Shown piece by piece: positions 43,761-64,000 of a stretch of DNA of 64,000 bases. The notes under the pieces were generated by a model. That model did not search any database. It saw only the letters and a list, made by a program, of their open reading frames with translations, and had not been told where the DNA came from. The DNA lies in NCBI GenBank assembly GCA_963693365.1, contig CAVNZM010000016.1:3720001-3784000 (forward strand), given 5' to 3'. Positions within the stretch are counted from its first letter, which is position 1, and every line of letters begins with the position of its first letter. A program made the position numbers and the translations under genes. Source of the DNA: Amoebidium appalachense. Its lineage: Eukaryota; Ichthyosporea.

Positions 43761-44267
43761 ACGCACACACACACAAACCCACATTGTACGCTCCCGCTCA
43801 CCCATATCCCAAGGCACACATACCACTCTTGACACAGGCACACACTAAGGCACACACACACACACACAACGCGTGACACACACACACACACACACGCACA
43901 CGCACACACGCACGTACACACACACACACACACTCCACGCACAGCCACACACACACAGGCGCAGGCACACACAACACACAAGTAAAAGAAACAAGCATCT
44001 ATACATACACACGCAACGGCCCAAGCACAAAGGCATGTGCGCACATGCACACGCAGGCACACACGCAGGCATACACAACATACACCGTACTTACACACTG
44101 CCCATGCACGTTCATTGCACACGCACGCATGCGCGCGGCGTGCACACACACAAACACACACGCACACACGCACACACACACACGCACACACACACACACA
44201 CACGCACGCACGCACGCACACACACACACACACGCACACACACGCACACACACGTACGGACGTACAG
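42047..44267. repeat. Intergenic or lectin 5' intron: CA-rich DNA and C tracts
   Basis: (CA)n at 42806-42870, CA-rich DNA at 43200-43385, a C run at 43395-43417, a T run at 43594-43618, a C run at 43712-43760 and CA/GC-rich DNA at 43855-44265. The missing 5' exon of the lectin gene should be here or further left; none is convincing. Confidence 0.7.
42601..42987 (+). CDS. Candidate two-exon small ORF
   Basis: An ATG with good context (CCAAAATGG) opens a frame MAYAYNNTASAGIYRAQDTG. It reaches a GT donor at 42683 (exon 42601-42682, ending in phase 1). An AG at 42933-42934 could join 42935-42987, giving 44 residues with a stop at 42985-42987. The first exon also ends in the phase needed by the lectin gene. 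However, it is not a signal peptide, so it is a poor lectin start. No family is recognised. This could be chance. Confidence 0.2.
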
Positions 44268-53819
<9,552 letters not shown>

Positions 53820-55070
53820 AAACGATTACCGAAAACTCCGTCTCAAAAACCCCGATTTTGCGACGGTTGGTCATGTGGATGTGTCGATGTCAAACACGTG
53901 TTTTTTCGAGGTTGCCGTCGCAATTTTGTTGATTTTTTCCCCCCTTTTTTTTATCTCCCGTTCGAGTCTTTAATTCTTTGCATCCACATTCAATCCGCTT
54001 TGGGATTGTGTAGTTCGTAACTTTATGTAATAACAGTTACCGAAGCAATAATTCCACCGGGAATGGAGGGTCGCCCGCAGCCAATCGAAATTGGGGGGGA
54101 ATGTGCTGTTTATTAACGACATGTAGGTGAGCTGTGAAATAGAAACGACTACCCTGAAAAACGTGGAGGCCAGAGTCAGACGCTTTACAGCTAATCCAAC
54201 CTCCAACGTGTCCACGCAATAAAAAGTGTGTAAACCCCAACAGGATATACGTTTAGAGTTTCAAATCGAAATTCTGGTGGGATTTGGCGAGAGGGAGGGA
54301 GTCTTTTCCACCCCGTCTCTTACTCGAATGCACTGGTACGGATTTCCTCCTTTTTAAACGTTTGAGTGGAGAAATTGTCAATAAAAAATAAGAAGGCACT
54401 AAGTAGTTATCTGTAGATATACAATGCACGGGCAAGGTGCATGTTTTTGAATTCCAGCCTGCAGCCAAGGCAGGAAGTTTACATTTTGGACATGGTCTTT
54501 TATATTGTCGCTTAGCAGTTTGGCTCGTAAATATTGTTTATATTATCGACATGCATGTGACATATTGTTATTATCGACATAAAAGTGAGGCTGTGATATG
54601 GTGCCGGCACCAAGCCTTAGGCTAGCAGTTCTCTCACTTGACAGATTTGACAAGCCGTAGGCACATAGCTACATAGAGTTAACGTTATTGCGAGATATAA
54701 ATTAATTAAATATATAGAGGTATATTTTAGTATTCATGTAATTACACAGGCACGAGGTAGTCTAGTCAACTGGGGGTTCAAACAGTGGAATTTTGATCAG
54801 TGTAGTGCATTGCACTCCCATATGTTATAGCTTCTTCACATCTATCTATAATTTGTTGATCAGCAATATACATATAACTTGTGCTGTTTATTATCGGCAC
54901 ACATGTACATGTGAGGCTGTGACAATATTCCTACCTTTTTTTAGGGCTTGGTGCGAGATATAAGTTATATGTAGAGAGGAATATTTTGGTTTTCCTGTAT
55001 TGACACAGGCTCGAGGTTATATTAGTTGCATCAAGTGGGGGTTCAAACAGTAGAATTTTTCCTCATGATC

Positions 55071-55109
<39 letters not shown>

Positions 55110-55534
55110 ACCCCCCCCACACACACACACACACACGGCCGTCTCGAAAATCTATTTTTCTGCGGTGTTCCAGTGGGCCGTGACCACACCTTCCTCTCCT
55201 CTCTCCCCTTCCATGGCAGGTCCCATTTGGTCCAGCACACACGGACCATGGCTATAGTTACTGTAGTAGTATTACGCACGGACGTGCACACACACACCGT
55301 GCGTGACAAGATGCGACATACATAAATATGTACACATGTGCACACATGGGCGGGTGCACACGCACACGTGAGCGCGCGCGCGCGGACACACACACACACA
55401 CGCACGCACACCTGATGCACACACGCAGTCCACAGGTACACATGTAGTACATCTAACATGCATTAATATTTAAATGAATTTGTGGCTTATCACACACCCT
55501 CGTCCCTTCCCCATAAGGTAGGGCCACATTCTCA

Positions 55535-55566
<32 letters not shown>

Positions 55567-56127
55567 TCACCCATTCTCCCTTAAATGATCTCCTGTCTCC
55601 TCCCTTGTCCTTACATTCTCTCTCGCACCCACTCAGCCCTGAAAACACTTCTCCCCTGTGCACGTTTACGAAACACGTGGAGAAATTTCATGATTGTTAT
55701 GTCACCATATTGAGGTCATCGCACCACTCTGCTGTAAGAAACAAAGAGTTCAAATTAAATTTAAAATTTTTATTTGGTAGTATTAAAAAAAAAAATCGAA
55801 CACTGGCAGATTTCACTTCAGGCAATCCCTTAGTGAGGTTTGAGGATGCAAAAATCGACCTCCCCCCCTCCCCGCCACCGCCACCACCTTTAAAAAAAAC
55901 AAAAAAAAAAATTTTTTTTTAAAAAAAAAACCATTTTTCCTGAAAAACAAACATCCGGCCTGCAAGTATCCGCAGGAGGGACTGCACTTCAGCCCCCCAG
56001 GGCTCAAAATTCTAGTCCTACCTCCATTCGACCTAAAAAACAAAAATTACTAACTTCCAAACCAACTCCCAAACATGGAAAATACCGGACTTACACGTCA
56101 ATTTCTCTGGAGAATAAGACAAGTTTT
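53820..56127. repeat. Intergenic between lectin and aminopeptidase, with old repeats
   Basis: 54035-54345 matches 35990-36110 in parts. 54689-54800 and 54952-55065 are diverged direct repeats (GCGAGATATAA, TATATTTTAGT/ATATTTTGGT, ACACAGGC.CGAGGT, GGGGGTTCAAACAGT). C runs lie at 55071-55109 and 55536-55560. AATAAA on the minus strand (55769-55774) is a candidate poly(A) signal for the aminopeptidase. No gene is supported. Confidence 0.6.
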
Positions 56128-56611
56128 CTACAATCGTCTAGAAAGTTTGTTCATTTCATTCATGAGCATCCTCAACCTCCCAAACCCAAACCCCCCCACG
56201 ACACTATCGGTGAGAATTTTGCCATTTATGGCTAATTCTGGTGCCTCGCCATTCGCCATTGGATACAAATCACTCACGTTTACAGGCGGCATACCCACCC
56301 CATACAGCCACGCGTCAAAATCGACCCCTTTACTCTCTTTCGGAAATTCGCTTTCGAAAAACGCCAAAAACATATCCGTGGTCACCGTCTCACCTGCGAA
56401 TTTCTTGACATATCCCTTCATGAATTCGACAAAACGTTTTCTTCCTACGGTTCTTTCGAGGTGGTCGATAAAGTGGAACCCCTTTTCATATGGTATGGAT
56501 GTGAAAAGTGGGGAAACCCCGTTTGCAACATCCAAAACAAGACGGGTTTTTTCCAGTTGTCCGGTCTTTTCCTTCTGATTGACCTCGGCCTGCGGGTGTG
56601 GGTGTGTGTGT

Positions 56612-56651
<40 letters not shown>

Positions 56652-57182
56652 GGGGTGTGGGTGTGTGTGCGGGTGTGCATGTAGGTGGGTATGGGTGAGT
56701 GGACAGCTGTGCGGGCAAGTAGATATGGATGGGTAGAGGTTGTGGTGCGTGGTGGTGGTGTAGGGTGGGGGGGCTTGTGTGTGTGTGTTTGTTTTTGTTT
56801 GTTTGTTGTTTTGTTTGTTCCTTTTTTTGTTGGTGGTGGTTGGGGAAGGGGGGGGGGGGGAATCTATGTTTCGTGATGGTGAGAGCTGACGCAGTCGTGT
56901 GGCTTTTATTCGTGTCTTTGGGAGGGAAGGAGTAGGGGGAACAAAAAAAAGGGGGAAGAGGGGGGGGGGGGGGGGGGGGGGGGGGGGAAGCGAGAGAAAA
57001 AGAGAGAGAGAGATGGTGGGTGACAGGCAGGCAGGCAAGCAGGAGAGGAGGGAGGGAGGGAGGGAGAGGAGGGGAGAGGGGGAGAGAGGGAGGGTGGGCG
57101 GGAGGGGGCGGAGAGAGAGGGATGAGAGAGAGATTCGCGCAGGGGAGAAGGGGAGGGGAGGGGGAGGCGGGCCGGCGGGCAA

Positions 57183-57214
<32 letters not shown>

Positions 57215-57602
57215 GGTTGGAATTTTGTTTCCCACCTGCAAAGCACCCCACATAGTCCGAATCTGCCGGTTCACATTCTCGTCGTTCCCATCGTATTGCC
57301 TCTCCATGGTTCTTTGCAGCCAATTGGCAAAGCCCTCGCTTAGCCATATATGGCGCCATGTTGCGGGGCCAATGTAGTTCCCCAGCCACATGTGGGCTAC
57401 CTCGTGCATGGGCACAGACGGGTTGAGGTCTTTCTGCGTGAGAAGTATTGGGTGCAGCTGGAAAAAAAAAAAGAAGACGACGAAAAGAAGGGGGGGGGGG
57501 AAAGGGGGGGGGGGGGGGGGGGGGGGGGAGGAAAGCAAAGTGGGGGGGGGAACGAGAAGGAAGGGGGGAAGGAACGTGCCCCCGGGGGGGGGGGGGGGGG
57601 AA

Positions 57603-57642
<40 letters not shown>

Positions 57643-57808
57643 CTTCGTTAGAGATTTTTGTAGACAGTACGAACGGAAAAAATTCATAACGGGTAGCCCC
57701 CAAGCAATTATGCAAAAAGAAAAAATTATTCTAAGAAAAATAGGGAAACGCCCAGAACGTATGCAGTAGTGGCGGTGATGGCAGGGGTGGCGGGTTGGGG
57801 GACGCGCA

Positions 57809-57845
<37 letters not shown>

Positions 57846-58821
57846 GATGGCACAGCCGTTCGTAGAGATGTGATCTAATTTACTATTATATTTACTAGTG
57901 TGATAAATAACTACAACTACCAACGATGCAAGCGATGCAATATTCATCATCAGCAATATAACCATTATTGTTTGTATTCAATTATTACTACTAAATTAGA
58001 TTGTTTTCTTAAATGTTTTTCAAGGGATTGGTGCCTACTTGTATCATGTATGGGAGCTCCAAGCCGTCCCCCGGGAAGGTCACAGGCATGACCACTGCAT
58101 AGTTGCGCTTAAAGGGATAGGGGGCACCCAGGATGTGCTCACCCATCTCCACCCACCTGCAAAGTACCATATATGGTAAAAGTTGGGTACGAACAACTCG
58201 TGCATGCTTTAAACATGGGCTGAGAAGGCATTTCAGATTTCAAAGCCCATTCCCACTCAAAGGCTTGCAACAGCTAATAGTGCAATGCATGGGTTTTTGG
58301 GTTAAAGGGTAGGATGTGCTTACCCATCTCCACCCACCTGAATGAGCCATAAATGGTGAATTGGACCTGAATCAAGTATTGCATACTTGAAGAATTGAAA
58401 AAATAGGATGTGTTCACCTATTTCCACCCAAGTGCATTATGCCATACATGGTAAAGCCTTGTTTGGGGGGCAGGAAAGGGGGAGAGGGGGGGGGGGGGGG
58501 GGGGGGTAGAAGTGTAATACCTATCTATATTTTCAAACACTTTTGCCGCCTGGTCAACAATACTCGGATCACCGTACACGGCGCTCCTCCCAGGCACAGA
58601 GGAGGGTAAATCCCTCTTCTCCATAGGGCCGACTATCACAGACATTAAATATCCAGGAAGGGATATCTCCTGGGAAAATTTGTATATCACGTGATCACCC
58701 TCCGTCCAATGGCGTTGAGGCATTGCGGTTGCTAGGGCGGTAACGTTGTGTGATTTGGGCACGTGAACGGTGATGGTGTATGGGAACCGAACAAGAGGGC
58801 TATCCTGTTGTGTGTGTGTGT

Positions 58822-58861
<40 letters not shown>

Positions 58862-58898
58862 GTTGGGCCGGTGGGTGGGGGTGTGTGTGTGTGTGTGT

Positions 58899-58929
<31 letters not shown>

Positions 58930-59115
58930 TGGGCGGGTGGAGGGGGGAGGGGGGGGGAGGGAGGGGGCTGTTGGGTAAGTGTGTGTGTGTGTGTACGCAC
59001 ACGCATTGGGGGGAAAGGGGGAAGGGAGGTATACAGGGGGAGGGGGGGGGGGGGGGGGGGGGAATATCTTTGCGGTACGTTGGTGTGAGTCTAAAGTGTG
59101 AATGTACGAGAGGGA

Positions 59116-59151
<36 letters not shown>

Positions 59152-59753
59152 AATAGGGGGGGGGGGGGGGGGGGGTTGAATGCGGAACACGGTACAAAGT
59201 ACGCATACACGACGAGAAGCATGGTGCAGGACACATGCAAAGGCAAACATTCAAGTATGCAAGATCAGCCATGTGCACAGTATGCGTCATAAGCAGAGCC
59301 CATCCTCAGGGAGGACCCAAGGGGGGGGGGGGGGGGGGGGGGGGGAGGGGGGGGCAAGAGAGAGTGTGTGTGTGTGCGCAATCCCCTTTTACCAACTTTT
59401 ACCAAGGATGTCAAAATGAAGAGAATGACAGACACTGGCATGTACGTTTTTGAAACCAGCCCCCCCCCCCCCCCCCCCCCCCCCTTCACCCCCTCCACTT
59501 CTTTCCCAAGCATTAACACCATCACCACCACCAACACCACTAGCACACATACACAGATACACTTATTTATTCTTCAGCAGACTACGATATTTTCTCTCCA
59601 AAAACCACCAAGACTTTGATCCAAAAGGGGGGAGGGGGGGGGGGGGGGGAGAAGCACCAGTGGAACCAAAAAAGAAGCAAGCCCCCTCCCCCCTCCCCCC
59701 TCCCTCAAACCCCACCCACCTCCACTCCCGCCCCCTCACCTTTCTGTCCGCTA

Positions 59754-59798
<45 letters not shown>

Positions 59799-59880
59799 AC
59801 CCTCCCTCAGTCCTCCTCCAATTTACCCCTGTAACATCCCCTCTCCGCCAAAAGAAAAGAAGTATAACCCTTCATCATCG

Positions 59881-59918
<38 letters not shown>

Positions 59919-60061
59919 ACCCATCACCCCCCCCCCCTCCCCCCCCCCCCCCTCCCCCACTACCACCCCAACCACCCATTTCCAAACAAAATACACACAC
60001 ATACCTACCCCCCCCCCCCCCCCGCCATGCACAAATCCATCCATCCCTTCCCAACATCCCC

Positions 60062-60093
<32 letters not shown>

Positions 60094-60117
60094 ACAGATA
60101 CATCCCCCTCTCCCAAG

Positions 60118-60151
<34 letters not shown>

Positions 60152-60441
60152 CCACCAACACACCCCCACACCCTTCCCCTCCCCCCCCCCCCTTCCCCTC
60201 TCCCCCTCCCCCCACATCCATCCACTTTCCCCGCCCCCCCCCCCCCCCCCCCCCCCCCAACACACACACACACAGACACATCCCCCTCTCCCAAGCCCCC
60301 CCACCCACCCACCCACACACACACACACCCACTCATCCCACCCCCCACACCCTTCCCCTCCCCCCTCCCCCCACACCCACCCACTTTCGCCCCCTTCTCC
60401 CCCCCCCCCCCCCCCCCCCCTCACACACACACACACACTCA

Positions 60442-60511
<70 letters not shown>

Positions 60512-60627
60512 ATCACCCCCCCACCACCACCACCACCCCAACCACCCATCCCCAAACAAAATATACACACATACCTACCCCCCCCCCCCCCATGCACAAA
60601 CACACAGACACATCCCCCTCTCCCAAG

Positions 60628-60665
<38 letters not shown>

Positions 60666-61478
60666 CCCACCCACACACACCCACTCATCCCACCCCCCAC
60701 ACCCTTCCCCTCCCCCCTCCCCCCACACCCACCCACTTTCCCCCCCCCTCCCTCCCCCCCCCCCCCCCCCCCTCCCCCTACACACACACACACCTGTATA
60801 GGCAGTGCCGTTCTAGCCCCATTCGGCTCACTGCTTATATACACCCACGACTCCTTCCTCCCGGAAGATGCCCCTGGCTCAACCCACCATACAGAAGATC
60901 CCTCACCCTGATAAGCATAATACAATACGGAAATTTGTACAAACCGCTTCGTTTTCCCGTCTTTTTCAGGTGCGTGCGGGTGATTTACGGTGCAAAGATG
61001 CGGATTTTCGATTTTCAGCGGGTGGCCCATCTGAGTGGCGAGGCCGGGAAATTTCTCCATTTCCCATAGGGTCCCCCCTAGGGAGTGTTTCAGCGTGGTG
61101 TTGGGGTTTTTGGTGCAAATTACGGACGTTATGTTGAGTAGGTGGGTGTCCAAAACGAGAGAATCGGCAAAAGGGTTAAAACTCTCGATGAGAAGGGTGG
61201 CATTTCCAACTAGGTAATGGTTGTCAAAATCGATCCTGAATGAGTGTGGATTCCAAACAAAATGTTAGGTTTCGTACTCGGTGTATTGGGCAAATGTACC
61301 CAGCAGGGAGAAGGGGTCCTGGGGGAAAGAGAGGGGGGCGGACAGGGAGGGAGGGAAGGGGGGGGGAGGGGGGAGAGGGAGGCGGGGTGGTTGAGGTGCT
61401 ATAGAAAGGCTACCATGTGTTAAAGATTTTGCAGAATAAGCAAACACACAATGAATCTGAAGCATATGTATAGCCGGT

Positions 61479-61509
<31 letters not shown>

Positions 61510-61582
61510 GGGGGGGGGGATAGGTCGAGTAAAAGCAATCTGGGGGGATGGGAAGGAGCGGGCGTGGACTGGGGCGGGTTGT

Positions 61583-61615
<33 letters not shown>

Positions 61616-62213
61616 GGGGGGGGGGGAGAGGGGAGGGGGGAGGGGGGGGGGGGGATAGTGGAACGGCAGATAATCAAGGGTCGCTGTGATGATAGTCTTT
61701 TAGGATGTGCAGAGGTATAGGTAGGTGACAATCGATGAAAGGCAAGGGGGCAAAGAAAAAATGGGTGGGGGGGGGGGGGGGGAAGGGGGGGAGGGGGCAG
61801 GGCTCTAAGAAGTGTCCTTCTTTGCACACATGCGCAGACAAAAGACTTTGAAATAGAACAACGGCAAGAAAACTTTATAAGCAGACCAATCACTCAAGAT
61901 ACTGAATTCAATGAGCGGATAGAGCTGCTTTTCTACAGAAAGATTGTGGTGGGCGCTGCGGCATAAACAAAGGCAGCTTTCAGCACCTATAATGGTCCAA
62001 GCATGTATCCATGAAGAGCGAATGAATGTGATTACTGCATACCGACATTAGAAGGACAAGCAAGAGACCCCACCTGACATCCCAATCCACGTGCGCCACC
62101 CTCCACCTGTCCAGGTCCGCGTATGTGTTGTGGTCCCATTCGCCCAAAACGGGCCCGCCGGAGGAATGCCGTGCCCCTGAGGCAAGAACAGCAAGAGCAA
62201 ATGACAGCCGCAT
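56128..62213 (-). CDS. M1-family zinc aminopeptidase, LTA4H/aminopeptidase-B type
   Basis: Seven exons fit in phase (62074-62213, 60989-61235, 60794-60907, 58521-58804, 58039-58156, 57236-57457, 56128-56589), giving 528 residues. The enzyme should remove N-terminal residues from peptides. The zinc site is intact: HEVAH at 319-323 and the third ligand Glu342 18 residues later, within WLSEGFANWL. The catalytic Tyr lies in PYEKG (Tyr409). The exopeptidase motif GxMENP reads GLELP (293-297), which keeps the Glu but not Met or Asn. Positions equal to LTA4H Asp375 and Tyr378 are Ser401 and Phe404, so epoxide hydrolase activity is unlikely. The N-terminus MRLSFALAVLASGARHSSGG resembles a signal peptide, unlike cytosolic LTA4H. 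The C-terminal helical domain (about 150 residues in LTA4H) is missing or lies in exons I cannot identify. A 26-bp exon-like segment at 55706-55731 is the only hint. Confidence 0.85.
56590..57235 (-). other. Aminopeptidase intron 6
   Basis: Plus-strand G runs (56612-56650, 56961-56988, 57185-57212) and GA-rich DNA. On the sense strand these are C/T tracts at both ends of the intron. Confidence 0.7.
57458..58038 (-). other. Aminopeptidase intron 5
   Basis: Plus-strand G runs at 57490-57530, 57585-57642 and 57810-57844 (sense-strand C). AT-rich unique DNA at 57880-58020. Confidence 0.7.
58131..58460 (-). repeat. Three decayed copies of an intron-exon boundary (exon 5)
   Basis: Plus-strand units start GGATGTGCTCACCCATCTCC at 58131, 58312 (CTTACCC) and 58406 (TTCACCTATTTCC). 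Each is followed 20-35 bases later by a motif like ACCATATATGG. In the first unit the matched sequence is the real exon 5 start and its acceptor at 58156/58157. The others are intronic, decayed copies. Confidence 0.7.
58805..60793 (-). repeat. Aminopeptidase intron 3: complex C/CA minisatellite and G tracts
   Basis: Plus-strand 59760-60780 repeats a block of C run, CACACACACAC, ACATCCCCCTCTCCCAAGCC (near 60100, 60280 and 60610) and CACCCTTCCCCTCCCCCCTC (near 60168, 60348 and 60697). Plus-strand 58820-59350 is G-rich and carries an inverted fragment of the poly(C)-ended repeat (59175-59325). On the sense strand this reads G-rich near the donor and C-rich near the acceptor. Confidence 0.75.
61236..62073 (-). 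other. Aminopeptidase intron 1
   Basis: Plus-strand G-rich DNA (61332-61385, 61492-61530, 61580-61655, 61767-61797), which is C-rich on the sense strand. The donor-side 250 bp is unique. Confidence 0.65.
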
Positions 62214-63240
62214 GATTGTTTCTTTTATAACAAAATAATCTATGTTTATGTGTTTTTCTCCATCTGCTCGAGGGTATCGAAAGTGATGCAATGTAATAAC
62301 TTCAACTTGAGTACAATCTAATAACTAATATACTTGAGAGCTGCACACGGGGAAGGTCCGACGGCCGTGCAGAATCTGCAGATGCGGTGCACGTTGTGAG
62401 GAAGCGTGGTGCGTGTCGCCAATACAACCCTGTACATTATGTTACCTTATTTGGTCTGTTGGGTGCTCCATACACCAATAGATATGTGCAAGACCAGGGT
62501 TAGATATTATAACGAATGGTCTGCAGCCCGTAAACAGACCATGATAAGATGAACGTGTGTGCCGAGGGCCGAGGAAGCACCAAAAAACTAGAAACAGTGT
62601 CATAACCTTTACCTATCCAATCGCCTTTATCGTTGCTTCATCTTCTCGTCTTCTTCATCGCTCTTTTTTTGTGTTTTTACTGAAGAGGCTAGGGAGGGCG
62701 GGAGGGATCCGGAGGGGGGGGGGGGGGTGTTGCAGGAAAATCGTGTGTCCAGGAAAATCGTACTCCCCCTAAACCCCCGGTCAGGAAAATCATGTTGCCT
62801 CGTCCACGTATAAGATACTAGGACTTGATCAAAGGTAACACATTCATCATTGTCATAGCACCTAAGCAATTCTTTACGAAAGAGCACGATAATTTCCAAT
62901 CCAATTATTTATCTAATCAAACTAGTCTTCACATCGTTGCGCGGAGGGGTACACTGTGGCGATTCCGCTGTGGTCTGATATTCACAACCACATTGTAGTA
63001 CATTACGGTTAGATTATGTATGGACCCAACGAGTACCAGCCCCAATATTGTCCAGATTGTCTACCGTATCCTTAACTATTTAATTGCGCTAAGGAAGACG
63101 GAACTGGCGCGCATCATGACCAGTTTCGTCTGGCTGGTGCATTTCAATTAGTCGCACACGGCATTTAGATCAGCCAAGCACAGAGAAAAAGACGGATAGA
63201 AGAAGGGGCCGGGGGGGCCGGGGGAGGTAAAAACGACGAC
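62214..63240. other. Aminopeptidase upstream region
   Basis: TATAAAA on the minus strand (about 62223-62230) is only about 10-17 bp before the chosen ATG, too close to serve it as a normal TATA box. The true start site may therefore differ. No other gene is seen; a 90-codon minus-strand frame at 62627-62899 has no motif. Confidence 0.4.
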
Positions 63241-63249
63241 TAATTCCGA

Positions 63250-63305
63250 TGACGTCACAATGACGTCACAAAACCCGCGGGTTCTATGACGTCAAAATGA
63301 CGTCA
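63250..63305. promoter_or_regulatory. Cluster of four CRE palindromes around a GC palindrome
   Basis: TGACGTCA occurs at 63250-63257, 63261-63268, 63287-63294 and 63298-63305. The two pairs, each with 11-bp pitch, flank the palindrome AACCCGCGGGTT (63272-63283). TGACGTCA is the canonical CREB/ATF bZIP site. The nearest genes are the aminopeptidase (1 kb away, divergent) and anything beyond the right edge. Confidence 0.6.
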
Positions 63306-63461
63306 CAGAACTTGCGTCACAGAACCTTCGATGACCACAAACCAACACCTTCGGCATTTACGGGCGTGGTTATTGCTGTCGGTAATGAATCTCTGAGTCG
63401 AAATTGGACTTCCTAGACGCCATTTAGTCTGGCTAGGGAGGGTTAACGTTGCATTTGAAAA

Positions 63462-63464
63462 CGA

Positions 63465-63497
<33 letters not shown>

Positions 63498-63656
63498 GGG
63501 GGGGGGACTCGGTCTCATGATCATGATCGGTTATCCTATCATCCCCTCCCCTTCCCCCCCCCCCCCCCCCCCCCCCGGCCCCGCCCCTCCTCCCTTCCCA
63601 AACCTCGGCCCTCCTCCCCCCCTCCCCCCGCCCATCCCCCTGTACACCCCTCCTGT

Positions 63657-63711
<55 letters not shown>

Positions 63712-63715
63712 ACCC
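63462..63715. repeat. G run then C runs near the right edge
   Basis: G run at 63468-63505, C runs at 63556-63576 and 63659-63710, with C/T-rich DNA to 63860. Confidence 0.9.
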
Positions 63716-64000
63716 CCTTGTCTGGGCGGGACCTACAGTATTATATAATTAAACACCATGGCCAGGCTCAAATTCTATCCACTATCCCCCCCAGCCCCCC
63801 CCCCCCCCCCCCCTCCCCCCCTCCCTGAGGCCAAAATTCCATCCACCATCCCCCCCCACCCAAGCTCTCGATTACCTAGGCCTCCATACCAATGTCAAAT
63901 TCAACACTCCCCTAATTAAGCTTGTTGGTCGGCCGCGGCACCGAGCTCGAGAGCCGGTGTATCTTATGTGTGGACGGGGTGACATGATTTTCCTAACAGG

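Noticed and set aside
55706-55731. Extra aminopeptidase exon
   Set aside because: Has a strong acceptor and a donor, but its frame cannot be tied to the preceding exon and no further C-terminal exon was found.

Overview
The window is nuclear DNA from an intron-rich eukaryote. Three of the gene models are split by GT-AG introns that are far longer than the exons. TATA boxes, AATAAA signals and good translation-start contexts accompany several genes. Between and inside the genes lie very long homopolymer (C/G, A/T), CA/GT and TC/GA tracts. A THAP/P-type transposon, a PRMT7 gene and a membrane C-type lectin with tyrosine motifs in its tail suggest a holozoan (an early animal or a unicellular relative of animals). 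That placement is inference with modest confidence.

Layout. 1-9.7 kb holds no convincing gene: low-complexity DNA, a 0.65-kb tandem duplication and an old dispersed repeat family. 9.9-10.4 kb and 14.6-15.0 kb hold two intronless minus-strand paralogues for small secreted 12-cysteine proteins, with duplicated promoters and 3' flanks. 15.8-32.0 kb is one plus-strand gene for PRMT7, resolved here into 17 phase-consistent exons (660 codons plus stop). 33.7-35.0 kb is an intronless minus-strand gene for an unrecognised protein with ten repeats of about 29 residues, each starting Cys-Asn-Glu-His/Gln-Arg. 38.84-42.04 kb is a complete-ended but decayed P-superfamily transposon with an 8-bp target duplication, 34-bp inverted termini and symmetric 11-bp internal inverted repeats. 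44.3-53.8 kb is a plus-strand gene (5' end not found) for a type I membrane C-type lectin. 56.1-62.2 kb is a minus-strand, seven-exon gene for an M1 aminopeptidase of the LTA4H/aminopeptidase-B type. 62.2-64.0 kb is intergenic and carries a cluster of four CRE palindromes.

The genes look functionally unrelated (arginine methylation, surface recognition, peptide trimming, secreted matrix-like proteins), with no sign of an operon or pathway cluster. The most notable observations are the P-type transposon, the novel repeat protein, the near-identical secreted pair in diverged flanks, the ITAM-like spacing in the lectin tail, the altered GxMEN motif of the aminopeptidase, splice acceptors sitting inside decayed tandem repeats in two unrelated genes, and the polarity of introns (G/GT tracts after donors, C/CA tracts before acceptors). 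No tRNA, rRNA or CRISPR array was recognised. All gene models are read by eye, without transcript or database support.
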